Source of the DNA: Trichoplax sp. H2
Taxonomy: Eukaryota > Placozoa > Uniplacotomia > Trichoplacea
DNA: 64,000 bases
Direction of reading: 5' to 3'
NCBI GenBank assembly: GCA_003344405.1
Contig: NOWV01000002.1
Location: 744,001-808,000 of the forward strand
The translations under genes were made by a program, and so were the position numbers. The notes under the pieces were generated by a model. It made no database searches. It saw nothing but the letters and a program-made list of their open reading frames with translations, and was not told the DNA's origin. Of the stretch, positions 1 through 12,600 are shown piece after piece. The number at the start of each line of letters is the position of its first letter. The first letter of the stretch is position 1.

Positions 1-602
1 TAAGTTAATATACTAGGATATTAGTCAGAAGAAAAGCCATTATGTAAAATAGCATTAACGTCGGTCAATATCACTAAGAATTACATTGATGTCGATCTAT
101 TTTAATGGATATCAAAGCATAACCTAAAATATGTAGCTATCAACCGTACTGTACCGGTAGAATTCACTATTGGCTAGTGAACATAATAGGATGGCTAGAA
201 TGATAGCTATTTAATATGCTATTAGATTATTCATACGATTACAATTACAAATGAATATCAGTAACTATACTGGACAGATTGGCAAAGTAGTAGAATTTCT
301 AACCTAACTCGTGTTATGGCTCTTGCGAATACTAAATATCATTTAGACTTAAGATGCTTTTCTTATAATTTTTGTGATCAATTAGCAGCCTAAATATGAT
401 GAGTAAACGGTTAAATACTAAAAATGGAATTTGATTACTATACTTGCGCAGCTAACCAACATAGCAATGCATACTACATACAATATTGATAGTACTGTAT
501 CTGATTTTAAAACATGAGAATGTAATGATTAACTAGTTAATAGAATAAGTTAAAAGAAGTAACGAACTAATAACTAGTACAGTGATGACTAAGTATAAAA
601 AT
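1..602. other. Non-coding sequence left of the duplicated contig end
   Basis: AT-rich sequence with stop codons in all frames. I see no gene, RNA or repeat here apart from the block that begins at 603. Confidence 0.6.
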
Positions 603-966
603 ACTCATATTTCTGTTTACTAGAGTTATTGTTTATCCTGCTCTAAATTGTTCAAGTTATTCTCACTTGAGGACCTTTTGCAATTATGATGGCATCAAAA
701 CTTCTTCAATCAGTCTAGTTGAAGATAGCATAAGTGAGCGATTAATTGAAACATCTGCCGACTTTCTCTATGGTTCTAGCTTATGGTGTAATGATTTAAT
801 GTATATAGATGAATTTTTCATTACGGTATTATGGATTAAAGTTTGAGTCATTCAATCAGTTATCGAAAGATAGTGTTCCTTACAATCCAATGTTGTATTC
901 AGAATCATATTATTTATCTTGTCCGCAGTAGTAATAAAGAGAGAGAATGCCTATTTAGGGTATTCA
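603..966 (+). repeat. Copy 1 of a near-identical block, ending at the assembly gap
   Basis: This 364-bp block recurs at 987-1428. I count three substitutions between the copies (a/t in the gaaaca/ttctgcc stretch, c/t in acaatc, t/c in cagtag). Copy 1 lacks the 76-bp insertion of copy 2. It ends exactly where the run of N begins, and copy 2 starts exactly where the N run ends. The simplest reading is two allelic contig ends that the assembler failed to merge, not a biological tandem duplication. Neither copy has a convincing coding frame. Confidence 0.9.
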
Positions 967-986
967 NNNNNNNNNNNNNNNNNNNN
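967..986. other. Assembly gap (20 N)
   Basis: A run of 20 undetermined bases, probably a nominal gap length. Both sides carry the same sequence, so the true gap is probably zero or negative (overlapping contigs). Confidence 0.99.
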
Positions 987-1428
987 ACTCATATTTCTGT
1001 TTACTAGAGTTATTGTTTATCCTGCTCTAAATTGTTCAAGTTATTCTCACTTGAGGACCTTTTGCAATTATGATGGCATCAAAACTTCTTCAATCAGTCT
1101 AGTTGAAGATAGCATAAGTGAGCGATTAATTGAAACTTCTGCCGACTTTCTCTATGGTTCTAGCTTATGGTGTAATGATTTAATGTATAATAGGAATGGC
1201 CGGAGTCTTAGCATTGGCCGTGACCAATCTTAAGGACAAAATCATTCTTAGGAATGGCCGTAACATATAGATGAATTTTTCATTACGGTATTATGGATTA
1301 AAGTTTGAGTCATTCAATCAGTTATCGAAAGATAGTGTTCCTTACAATCTAATGTTGTATTCAGAATCATATTATTTATCTTGTCCGCAGTAGCAATAAA
1401 GAGAGAGAATGCCTATTTAGGGTATTCA
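987..1428 (+). repeat. Copy 2 of the near-identical block, with an insertion
   Basis: This matches 603-966 along its length except for a few substitutions and the extra segment at 1190-1265. The offset between copies is 384 bp before the insertion and 462 bp after it, so 78 bp were gained including a TA repeat at the junction. Confidence 0.9.
1190..1265 (+). mobile_element. 76-bp insertion polymorphism flanked by TA
   Basis: This segment is absent from copy 1 and is bounded by TA on both sides (1188-1189 and 1266-1267), as expected for an insertion that duplicated a TA target. It carries two direct copies of TAGGAATGGCCG (1191-1202 and 1249-1260) and a small inverted repeat ATTGG/CCAAT (1213-1228). 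It is GC-richer than its surroundings. No clear terminal inverted repeats are visible, so it could be a tiny non-autonomous element or an allelic deletion in copy 1. Confidence 0.5.
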
Positions 1429-4400
1429 TTTCTTCACTATAAGATATTATTCATGTAGTTGGAATTTATTTTAACAGACAAAATTATATCCTTTGAGTAA
1501 GATCATAAATTCGAATTAACAAAAATAAAACTGGATTCGTTACTTGATTGAAAGCCTTTAGATAGATCTGAATACTGTTCAAGCGTTTATTGGTTTGATT
1601 ATTCATTCGTACTCAAAGAAACTCAAAATTTAAAATCGGTCTCTGACGCTTATGGTTCTATTATTAGATCTACAAGAAATATTCAATTTATTGTAAACCT
1701 CGCTTTTGCTATTATTGTCTAGTGGCTTACTCTTTCATTTTCAGAATATTTAGTTGTTTATGAACTCTTCTTAAATTATAATAAAATATGACTAAATCTG
1801 AGATGTAATGTTAATTTTAGTAATCTGTCAATTCGCTAGTATCCTCGCTCAAAGTGTGACTAAAAAGATCTTTCCATTAGAGTCAACTATTTAATGTTCA
1901 ATGTATTAGTTACGGACAACAACTTGAACTAATATCGCAGAACGATTTTCTTCTGATTCAGTTATTTGAATGAGAACTGATCGGATAACAACCAAGTCTG
2001 TTTTATGATAATTGTCTAACCGAATATGAATGACAGCCAAAAGATTATACAGTTTTTATAAAGAATATTCGTGGTTAAAACTATGAAAAAATTAATGCAT
2101 TTTGCTTGGACTTAACTATTGGTTGATTTTTGATATGAATTGATGGAATAATTTATGCAGTCATGCGTTGAACGATCTAATATAAAAGTTGCCAGCTGTA
2201 ATACTTTAAAAATAATCTGTTAGATATCGTAGTTTGGAAATATACGGACGCATTTACTATAGCTTCCGTAATATTAAAAGACCATTATAGTAAGTAAAGA
2301 ATCTTGTGAGACAGAATTTATCGATCTTACAAAATATCAATAGATTAATAACCTAATATCGACTAAGAAGTCACTCTTTAAGGACATTTCTTTCTAGTTA
2401 GTAACGTACTATTATAGATAGTAAGAAGGATATACGTATTAGAAGTAACCAATCTGACGAAAAATAAAACGTTACGATAAGGTAGCGATAGTGCAGTAAT
2501 CAAATGACCCGTTGGTATGCAAGCGGTAAGCTAATCTAGAATGTAAAAGGAGCAGGGTCATACTGTAATGGAACTAGTGTTATAGAAGAGGTGAAAATAT
2601 CTGTTATTTATGATGGCTTCCCATGGCTATCATTAATTAGCTAATAATTTATTATATTTATACACAGTTACCGATGTTAAATTTTGTGTAGTACGGTACT
2701 TTTAGCCTGTCAAGTATGACAATTTGTAACAAAATTAGAAAATTGTTTGCTATTTGCATTTTACTGGTGTCTACGTACTATTAATTGTTATTTCTAGTTA
2801 TCAGCGAGTTTATAAATATCAGTAATTGATGCTGTTCTCATATACACGTACATTATATGATATGAATAGAAATATCAATTAAAATTTTAAAGTAATCTTT
2901 TTCATCATTTTAGCTAAATACTATGGCTATACTGTACAACAGCTGCATTTCATTAATATTTCTCGGTAACAAATATTCTAAACAGTAAAATACTTTGGAA
3001 TTAAGCTCAGGCATAGTAATACATTTACATTGAATCTATAGATAATAGTATTATTTAGTGAGGGCTTAGTCGCTTAGGCACGTAACAAATTATAAAATTG
3101 CGCAAGGGGCTGTTATGCATGTACGATATAAAATGATCATAATATTACCGACGAAGGGTATTCTAATTATTTGATATTAAAATATTAGCAAATTTGAGGC
3201 TAAATTTATGCCAAATTTAGTGATAGCAATCCGTGTTTATTACTACTAAACAGGTTAATTCATTACAATCTTGTAATATTCATATTCTGAGAGCTGACTG
3301 ACATTTATAATCATACGATTCACTTTTCTGATAACTCTAGTAATCATGATAATGAACGAAAAATATTTCACCCGCTTTTTTCATTATTCATTGTGATGGT
3401 CATTGCAAATTTATATAAAATCGCCATCAATTCAATACGGTATCCAGGCGAAATATCCTTTTATGTAATTAATTACAAACTTTTTATTTTTCTCTTTTCT
3501 CAGTTTTAAATAATTCAATAACCTTGTTACTTCTAATATTAATGAATAGTCATATCTTGTTAACTAGATATATTGAACAGGAAAAAGTAATTAAAGACGA
3601 ATTGTATAATTTCTGTCCTTAGAATGGTGTAATATTTGATAAGATATCATTGAAGAGCATTTTTATTGTCTGAAACAATAATAATTTTTCATCTATAAAT
3701 TTTAGGATTAATTAATACATTTATCCATTTTCTATTTCATATCCAGCTACTATAGTTCTATAAAAATGGATAGAATAGCAACTGGCTTTGCATTTTTCAA
3801 ATCGTTAATTGAGATACCACACATAAGATATTCAAAAAGTATGTACAGTACTATCATTAATTTCGTTTCTGTCTTGTGTATATATATAAAGCAAATATCA
3901 TAACAAGGGAATGATTTTTCTATTATTTCATTCATAGTAAGCTTTGGTTGATTTATATACTGTATTGTTTATACTACCTATCAAGCTGTAGTGGTCGCCC
4001 GATTTATCAGCAGAAATCTACTTCTCTACCTATTCATTATTCTAGCTTTATATTATATCTATTTTTGAATTATATTACTTCATAATTAGTACCTGGTGTA
4101 TCGGCGATAAAGTATACATGCAGTCGATACTATCACTATTAAAATAAGTTCTACGCTTTATATTAAATTCATGAGTCATTCTATCCTTCTGTATTGATAT
4201 ATAGAAGAAAGAATGTTTTTCTTTAAGGTCATCGTTTCAAATGGATCAAAGCTAAGATCAGATTGCTTCGGAGTCGATCTTAGAAGGTGTGAAGATAAAT
4301 AGGTAAAGACGAATAATTACGGTTGTTAGCATGTTTCCTGGAGATCATAGTAGGCAAAATATACCAGTCTATTGCTTGGCGATCTAGTCATAAGGCCTTC

Positions 4401-7400
4401 ACTTGATTTATGATAATAGTTTGATAGATCGACTATAAATTATTCCGATATTTAGGAATTATTATTAACAAAGAAACTATAAATAGTTTTCGACATAATT
4501 ATTCGAATACGTTTTAATCATATAAATGTTACTGCACAATTGGCATCATAGGCAAAAGATGTCGAGAAAGATGTGGATATTTAATTGAGCTAAAATTTCT
4601 TTTGTTGACGTGCGAGTACATCGCAGATGAAATATTTCGCAGTGGCATATTCCATCCGTTGATTGACTAGTCATTCTGTATGGTACTCATAGCTTATAAG
4701 AACGCAAACTGACGATTTAGAAATGTTATCAGAAATTTAATACCAAAATATCCTTGGTAATATTATTATGATATTTTAACTCACATTGTTCGATACTAAT
4801 AATAGCTGATTGGGGTACTGTTAGCTATTTCAGCTTTATTAAAGTGAAAATCTAACAAAGATGATGTCATCTAAGTTTACGATATAGAGTAATATTTCAA
4901 CGACAAAAAATATTCTATCAATGATAGGTAAGGGTGACGATTTCAAGCGCGGAATCTCGTGCTTTCTTGCTATTAGAATGAAAGTATTTTATTTCCTAGT
5001 AATTTTACTTGAAAATAGTGATTATGGCTATAGTAGCTGAGATAGAAATTAGTAGAACAAAGCTATCTTCGGATATTAGTTTATGAAAGTTGATCAAAGG
5101 TTAACCTTACATAGTAGCTATTTGTCAAGCTAATAAAATGGATAAGTCAACAGCGATAAGTACAGCCTAGCTAGGGAACTGTAGTAGTAAGGAAAAAATT
5201 TATCAGTGAAACTATAAACCTTTTCAATTTTTAAAAAAATAATGAAACTCTAGTTCTCGTTTGGGTACTGGGCAGAATTGATGAAATTTGTTAAATTGTT
5301 GGAAATAACAGTATTTGATAATTTATTTGATTTGACTAGCGAATTCTGCCTCCTCTCGATCATTACATTTGTTTTATTAAAAAAATCGTTGTCAAGCCAT
5401 TCTTTCATATCAACAATCAAATCTAAAGGCTCGAAAAACTGTACTTCAGACTGAAAACAAACAGTACTTCTTCAACAACACGCATTATTAATATAAGATG
5501 TGAGAGAATGGCCGTTATAGAATGATAATGGTATCATAATATTTTTGAATCAGTCAATAATTAAGATTATCCTTTTAGACTTTGAACCTGAAGACTGAAG
5601 TAATTTTAGACTGATGGTGTGACAGAAAGTAAATAGCCAGAATTAGACATGCGATGAAGATTGACTAATTTTACGTAGCAAGCACTCAAAGTCGATACAT
5701 GGTAATGATCCCTCTAGTAGATCTTCAACTTATTCCGATCATTGATATTAAGATGGTGATTGATAAAAAAATTCAATGTCAATGTCTTTTAATAAAGAAA
5801 AGTAACTCAAGGAAATATAAGGATAATAAGGATTCGATGTGAAGCAATAATTATAATACAGTGGTACTGTGCCTGTAATATTTACATTATGCTATAAAAG
5901 GATTATAACGTATCTTAATCGCCAATAGTGAAAAATTACGAATCTAATAAGGCGCAGGAAACGAAAAATTGTCTATCAAGTTATATAAACTGTACATTAT
6001 AGTATGCCAATATATCAGATAGGGATTTTAAGGTGTTATTTTAATCAAAGTTTAGATCTTATTTACCGGGGGTAACGCGATACGAGGCGTTAAAGTTAGC
6101 TTAGACACCATTATGCTAGCGTTATAATTTCATTTTTTTAAAATGATTAAATTTATAAGTTAGTACTTACTTGATTGTCTAATAATTATAATGGAATCCA
6201 AAATGTAGAATAAGTTTGATATGGATTGATTATGAGTAATTCAATTGACTTCCGAATTGACGTCCGATGGTTATAATTACTTGAAAGTATTAAAGTTATT
6301 CGTCCGCTTTCTTCAATGATTTGGTTCAAGAAATTGTTCGTGATTTGATTTGAAAAGTACCTCGTAGGTTGCAGTTTATCCTTGAGTTAATAATCAGAAT
6401 AATATCGGCACAGCCGTTATTCAGTTATTAACGTAATCTAGAGTATATCCGATCAAAGGTGATACTAATTAAGATTAACGATACAGCTCATATTATTTTA
6501 TAGACAGAGTTATGACTTGTGATCATGATCGTTGACTTATTTGGCCGCAAATGATAAATAATACCAGCAATAGAGGATATACATAAGAATCGTGTTCGAT
6601 CGAGAAATAAGAAGAGAATACACTGAAAGAAAAGCCAAATTTGTAGTGATATCCGCTGGAATTGTAAAGTCAGTTAGGGGTCGAACAAAAAAATAACGTC
6701 GTCAACTGGTACTATTTAGTGTGAGAGTGATCAAAACAACAGCCTAATGCAGTTCCTAAAAGTAGACTAGATAATATAACACATGAGTCTAGCCGATAAT
6801 GAGTTGATTATTGGTTTGGCAAGCGAACAATAGCTGACTTCTCTTTAATATGATGTAAGAATATAATAAATATGTAACAATAGCGGGATGTTTGTCAGCA
6901 TAACACTGCTGGGCAGAGAAAATAATTCAATAGGCAATTAAATTGATGAATGTAGATGTTGACAACGATTACTGCATTGAAGTTTCAACAATTTAATCAA
7001 TAAATAGATCACATTGTGTTGGTAATCAATATCGTAGAATAATAACTTATATATATACTTAGTCATTTTACTCCACGTTACCCCCCCTTTTCGTTGATTA
7101 TCTTTATCGACTAGTGGGCGATAATTGATTTCATCAGTTCATTAAAAGCTGCTACTTCAATAATTAAGAAAGAGAAATACTTTTTGTTGTAATCTTCCAA
7201 ATCTGAGAGGGTTGTTCAGGCAACTCAGTTAATTATAACATTCAACAGTGATAATAAATAAAGTCAGTACTATTAATATGTTGGAGGATATAAACTTTGC
7301 AGTTTTACTCAAGAATTGATATCATATATTCCTAGATTAAAAATAGATTATCTGCTACGCACTGAAATTATTAATTGCCTTTCGAATGTCAATGATAAAA

Positions 7401-10400
7401 GACTTTGTGCTATCATGAAATCATGCGCCCTATGACGTCTACTAGGTTCAGAAATCGACATGTTTTATCCTGCAATATAGAAATTTATTTTTTGTGATAA
7501 TGCTCACTTTTACCGTAACATCGCCATAGATAACCTTTAATTAAATATAGTTATGGATTGTAGTTAAAAGGATAATTTCTAGGTCACAGATTCTGTAGTT
7601 GCATTTCAGTTACGAATGCAGGTAAATTACTATATTTCTTTCCAATGTTACAAGCTAAAAACAGTTCATTATGATGTATGCGAAACTTGTGATAAGATTA
7701 ATTGAGGCTACTTATGATAGTCTACTATAAGCTAGATTTAGAAATTGCTTTAATAATACAAAGTACAATCATGATAAGACATCCCACTTAGGGTGATAAT
7801 TCAATTTAAAAGTTTAATTCTTATACCAGCTCGTGAAGCCGGCTATTTTTCATCTAAACAATCATGATAGACGCACTTATAAATAGATATGTAATACTTT
7901 AGTATAAATAACTAACGGTATTTATTGTCTCTACTTTTATTCGTCAGATTGATAGGTACTAGTTTGACAATTATTATAATTTTTTGCGATAACTTTTACG
8001 ATGACTTATTACTAGGTAGTAGGTCTTTAGCTATCTGTGATATATACCTATCACGAAATTCCAAATTTTAGAAAAATAAGGGCTTTATTGAATCTTATAC
8101 AAAGATTAACTACACACAGCTCTACTCTAGCCGAATACTGCTGCTAAATACTTCTAGAACGAACTAACAGAATAATCTAAAGTTGCATGCTTTTATACTT
8201 TCCGTAGCATTCGCAGCTATAATCCGCGTGGCAACCTTTTACCTTATTTTACACATAGTTAAATTATTCTTAGTAAGACTATTCTACTCCGGACCATAAT
8301 TAATCCAATATGGATACGACTACAGTACTTACGTAGACATTATTCACACTAACCAAAGTACAATGAATTAACCATATCCTAATATATGATTTACAGTCTA
8401 CAATCACAATACTAGTTACATTACACTATCATACTTCATGACAATTGAGTAACTAAGGATTCAAACTGCATCGTAAACTGTAACATCATATCTAGTCCCT
8501 TCTCATGTAATTTACCAGTAATGGAATATTACCTAAGCCGTTATTCGATCTTCAAACCTGACAGTACATTTATAATCTGAAGTGAATAGGTAATCTTTTT
8601 TCTTTTTGATATTATATTCTATGTAACTTACTTTGCTTTTAACTATTATAGATGCATGATTATGAAAGAATCGTGGAGTCAATTAAATATTGATACTTCA
8701 TCATAGATTTTGATAACAGTAGATGCGATTGATTTTTGAGTTTTCGATTATTAATGTAGCCTATTATTTTAATTTTATTCCGCTTTTGTGGACAAATATT
8801 TTGCCATATCTATGACACCCTTATAATAATTGATTAAATCCATTTTTTTCCAAGTTCAATCTTACGAACAGTAGTTTGGTAGATTTATTCGTCAGGGAAT
8901 AATTATATATGGAAATATTGTCACATGCGTATAATGTGCGTAGTATGATTATTTTGTTGGAGATGCAGTAGTGTCACTCTCAACCTGTAGATTGCAGCCT
9001 AATCCAAAACTTCCGTTACGGAGGAATTAAATCGTACGCAATGAAAGAAAGTCTTGTAGAATATAGATGAAGACTTAGGTTGAAACAACTCTTAATTAAA
9101 TTCTGAAATTAGATGAAGGCTTTTACAGTAGAGCGTAAATGAATTGAATTTATAGTAATAGTAAATTATAGGATTTAATGCAGGAAAATGCGTTAAAATT
9201 TCTCTTATCCTTTCAATATCGTCGATTAAAGTTTTAACGAATGATTAAAATTAGACCAGAGCCGCTGGGGACCTTCACCAAATATCTAATGGGAATAAAT
9301 ATTCTGCAGTCGAATGGTCATATTTACTGCAAGTACGGTAAAGTCACGAAAATCATGGTTAATGATTAGAATCGATAAATAAATTCTAAGGCTATTTTTA
9401 TCCATTATCATTAGCATGATAGTGAGAATTGGAGAAGGATAGTCTAGGTTTCGTTGTTATTTTAACGCGCACTATTTCAACAAATTATTTAATATTTCTC
9501 TATAAATTTCATATAGAGTCGGGATAATAAAGTGTTTTGAATATAAAAGCGTAACGACTGGTAGAATAGTTATATTTGCAATCCGCATAAATTACTGTAA
9601 TTGTAATCATACCAACAATAATAAATTCAAGAAGTAATGATAATTACTGAATACATAAAGTCAGAATTAATTAGCACATGTTTAGTCATTTCATATATAT
9701 GTGACAGTGTTATATACTGTATTAGAATAGAAATATCTATGTTAGGATAATTTTATTAGCCTAACCTTATTTAGCTAGCTTCTAATTTGGATATACTGTG
9801 TTTTAATATAGCACTGGCTTTACGTGACAGTGACATATATACATATTCTGAAGTTGATAGTTATATTAGGGAATACGAATTATTTACTTACAGTTCGAAT
9901 CATTGTGATTGTAAGTTACTTATGGTAGATTGTAAATTATCGTGGAAATGTTGCGTGATAGGTCATATCATAATCTGACTATTCTGTATTGGTTATCAGA
10001 TGTCTATGTTCGTAACTACTGTTATCTGCATTAGGGAGCAGTAGCTAAAATTAATGCCTAATTCTGTGAATGATTCTAAAGTAAATCGTACTAACTATGA
10101 CTCATGAAGTATTGAGGAAGACTCAGAAACGCAATATATCGTGTAATAAAGTTAATTCTTAAACTTAGTGTTTAACGTAAAATACGAGGCGTCTAAGTCT
10201 TTATGTAGTCTGCTAGTAGAACAAAAGTGTTCCTGATAGTGCAGATATCTTTCGTTGATACGTGGTTCAAGGAATTGACTTATTGATCGTACATTACGTT
10301 ATCTTGTCGCAAAGCTGTTTTGTGACAATGTATAAAACTTTAAGATGACCGCATTCCTAGCTCTTGGTTTAAGTTTCAATTTGATTAATCTATCGGCTGA

Positions 10401-12584
10401 GATGGAATTCCAACATCACGTAAAGAATGGCACTGATTATATCTTATAAGATTAAAGGTGCTAAAATATCAGTCTATAAATTTATCAAGATAAATTATAG
10501 TCCACTAAATTATAGCATAAATTTTACCTCCCTTTAGCACAGATTTTTTATTCAGTAAAGTAAAACTAAATTTATCCAGATGCAGTATCATTAGTGGAAT
10601 AAAAGCTCAGATTTTTTATTTACAACTTTATGACATAGAAGCTGATATTGAAATCGGGTTATAATCTCGGACAACATGTGATAAGCAATGAATAAGTTAT
10701 TCTTTAGTACTAGATCACTTTTACGCATCATTACAATTTTAATTCAATAGACCGGCTAACATATCTAGGGAATGAAGGCATAATTGTATATGTACCTTTA
10801 AGATGTAAACGTTGCAGGATAAACTTATAACTTCATTGAATGCATTATGGTACAAAATCTTTTGCGATAATTTAGTTCTAGCTATGATAGAAGAGCATTT
10901 CTTATTAGTGTTGCAGAGGTTAGATCATTATTACAAATCTATTTATATTATTCCATGAGCATACTAAAGGATAGAAATTTAAGAAGGATCATTTGATCTA
11001 TATCATGAATTTAAACCCTATTTTGATTGAATATTAATTCGCCTTTAGTTACACCAGAAGTAAATATAGCCAAGAATTTGTTGAATATGGATGAAATTAA
11101 GGCATGCTATTTTATTTTCATCGGAATATTCTAAGAAACCGATCATAATTATATGAAATCGTAATCAATTTTAGGCTTAAGCCGGCTTGAAATAAGCCCA
11201 TCGTGAGAGCTGACTATAGTAAGGTGCAAATCGAAATAAGTGCCTACAATAGATTGTAAGTAGGATTCAGGGAAGCCGAGCAACTGCAAGGCATGTTATG
11301 ACATAACATCAAGATAAACTAACTAGGATAGCTTATCTGCCATACAAAACCAATTTAGAGAAGATAACATTAACTTGCCTACTTGGTTTTCTTTATAACC
11401 TTGTTCGATGAGATTTAAATAAATATCTTTATAAAAAGAAATGGACTACGTTTGTATTAATCAGATGCTTTAAAGTCAGAATATTGTGAGGATACATTTA
11501 AATCAAAGAAACAAAATTAATTATAGCAAATCAACGCAATCATAGTAAACAAATTACTCAATTAGAAAAGAGTTTGATTTACGGTGGATGGGACAACTTA
11601 AAACGATATGTAATAAAGTGATAAAAAAGTTGATCAATATGGAGGATTTAATCCGGATGCAATAAATTACTAACGAATAACGTGATTTTTTCTTCCTAAA
11701 GCTGAGACCAGCATAAATTCAATCTATGATATCATTTGCTTCAAGAGCTACAATACCGTATTTCAGAAATACTTGCAATACCATTTTTTTTAAATTTGCG
11801 ATGAACAATGCTTAATAATGTTAAATGAGGCGTTTTTAAGGCTTGAATGAAGTTTTCATGAAATCAGCATAAAGTAAATGGTACTGTAGCTTTGTAGCGG
11901 AGGTTTTTGAAAGGATATACGTGTACGCAAGAATAGATATTTTTAGGAAATATAACTATGAGTGACGAAAAAATTTTCAGGTCGTAATCTTGAATAGTTT
12001 CAATGATTCTGATATTTAAGGTAAGGATAAAGTAAGCTTAGTCACTTTCATACAATAAGAAGTGATGCTAGACAATATCTTACGAAAATTATGTAATCAC
12101 AAAGAAACATGAACTATATTCAGTTGACCTTTATTTTTTATCGATAATAAATAAATCCGATTAATTACATCCACGGTCTAATAAATCCTTCCTTCGCAAG
12201 TTATCATTTATATATTGGCATATAGCGGGTGGAAACGTAAATATTAAGCAAGAGCTCTGCCAATTACTGCTTTAAGATATGTATTGATTATTTTCGTATT
12301 TCCCAAGTAGAATGATTGCTCAGATTTATGGGATAAGTGCTACATGAAGTAGGGATCTAGTTATTATAAATTCTAAAGGGGGTTTACTCATACTGTATTT
12401 TGGTAAAGTCTGCTTGTTAGACGCACATATTTTAGCTATATTGTAGTGCCGTGAGTTTAGTACTTGAGTTAAATTCTTAATTAAGTATAGAATTACTGAT
12501 ACACACTACCGGTTGGTTGCTCGTGCCCCGGTAAAATATGGTAATTCAATGCCCGTGCTTAACGCGTGGAAGCTTGATAATGTT
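1429..12584. other. Gene desert, left part
   Basis: No frame exceeds about 65 codons on either strand, which is below the longest run expected by chance at this base composition. I see no conserved protein segment, tRNA, rRNA or long repeat. Between about 8,060 and 8,580 the plus strand becomes C-rich and G-poor compared with its flanks, with no accompanying gene. Very short exons cannot be excluded. Confidence 0.55.
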
Positions 12585-12600
12585 ACTACTACTACTACTA
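12585..12600 (+). repeat. Short (ACT)5 microsatellite
   Basis: Five successive ACT triplets in non-coding sequence. It is too short to imply a function. Confidence 0.9.

Noticed and set aside
919-1233. 104-codon frame across the N gap
   Set aside because: It includes undetermined residues and joins two copies of the same contig end. It is an artefact of the gap.
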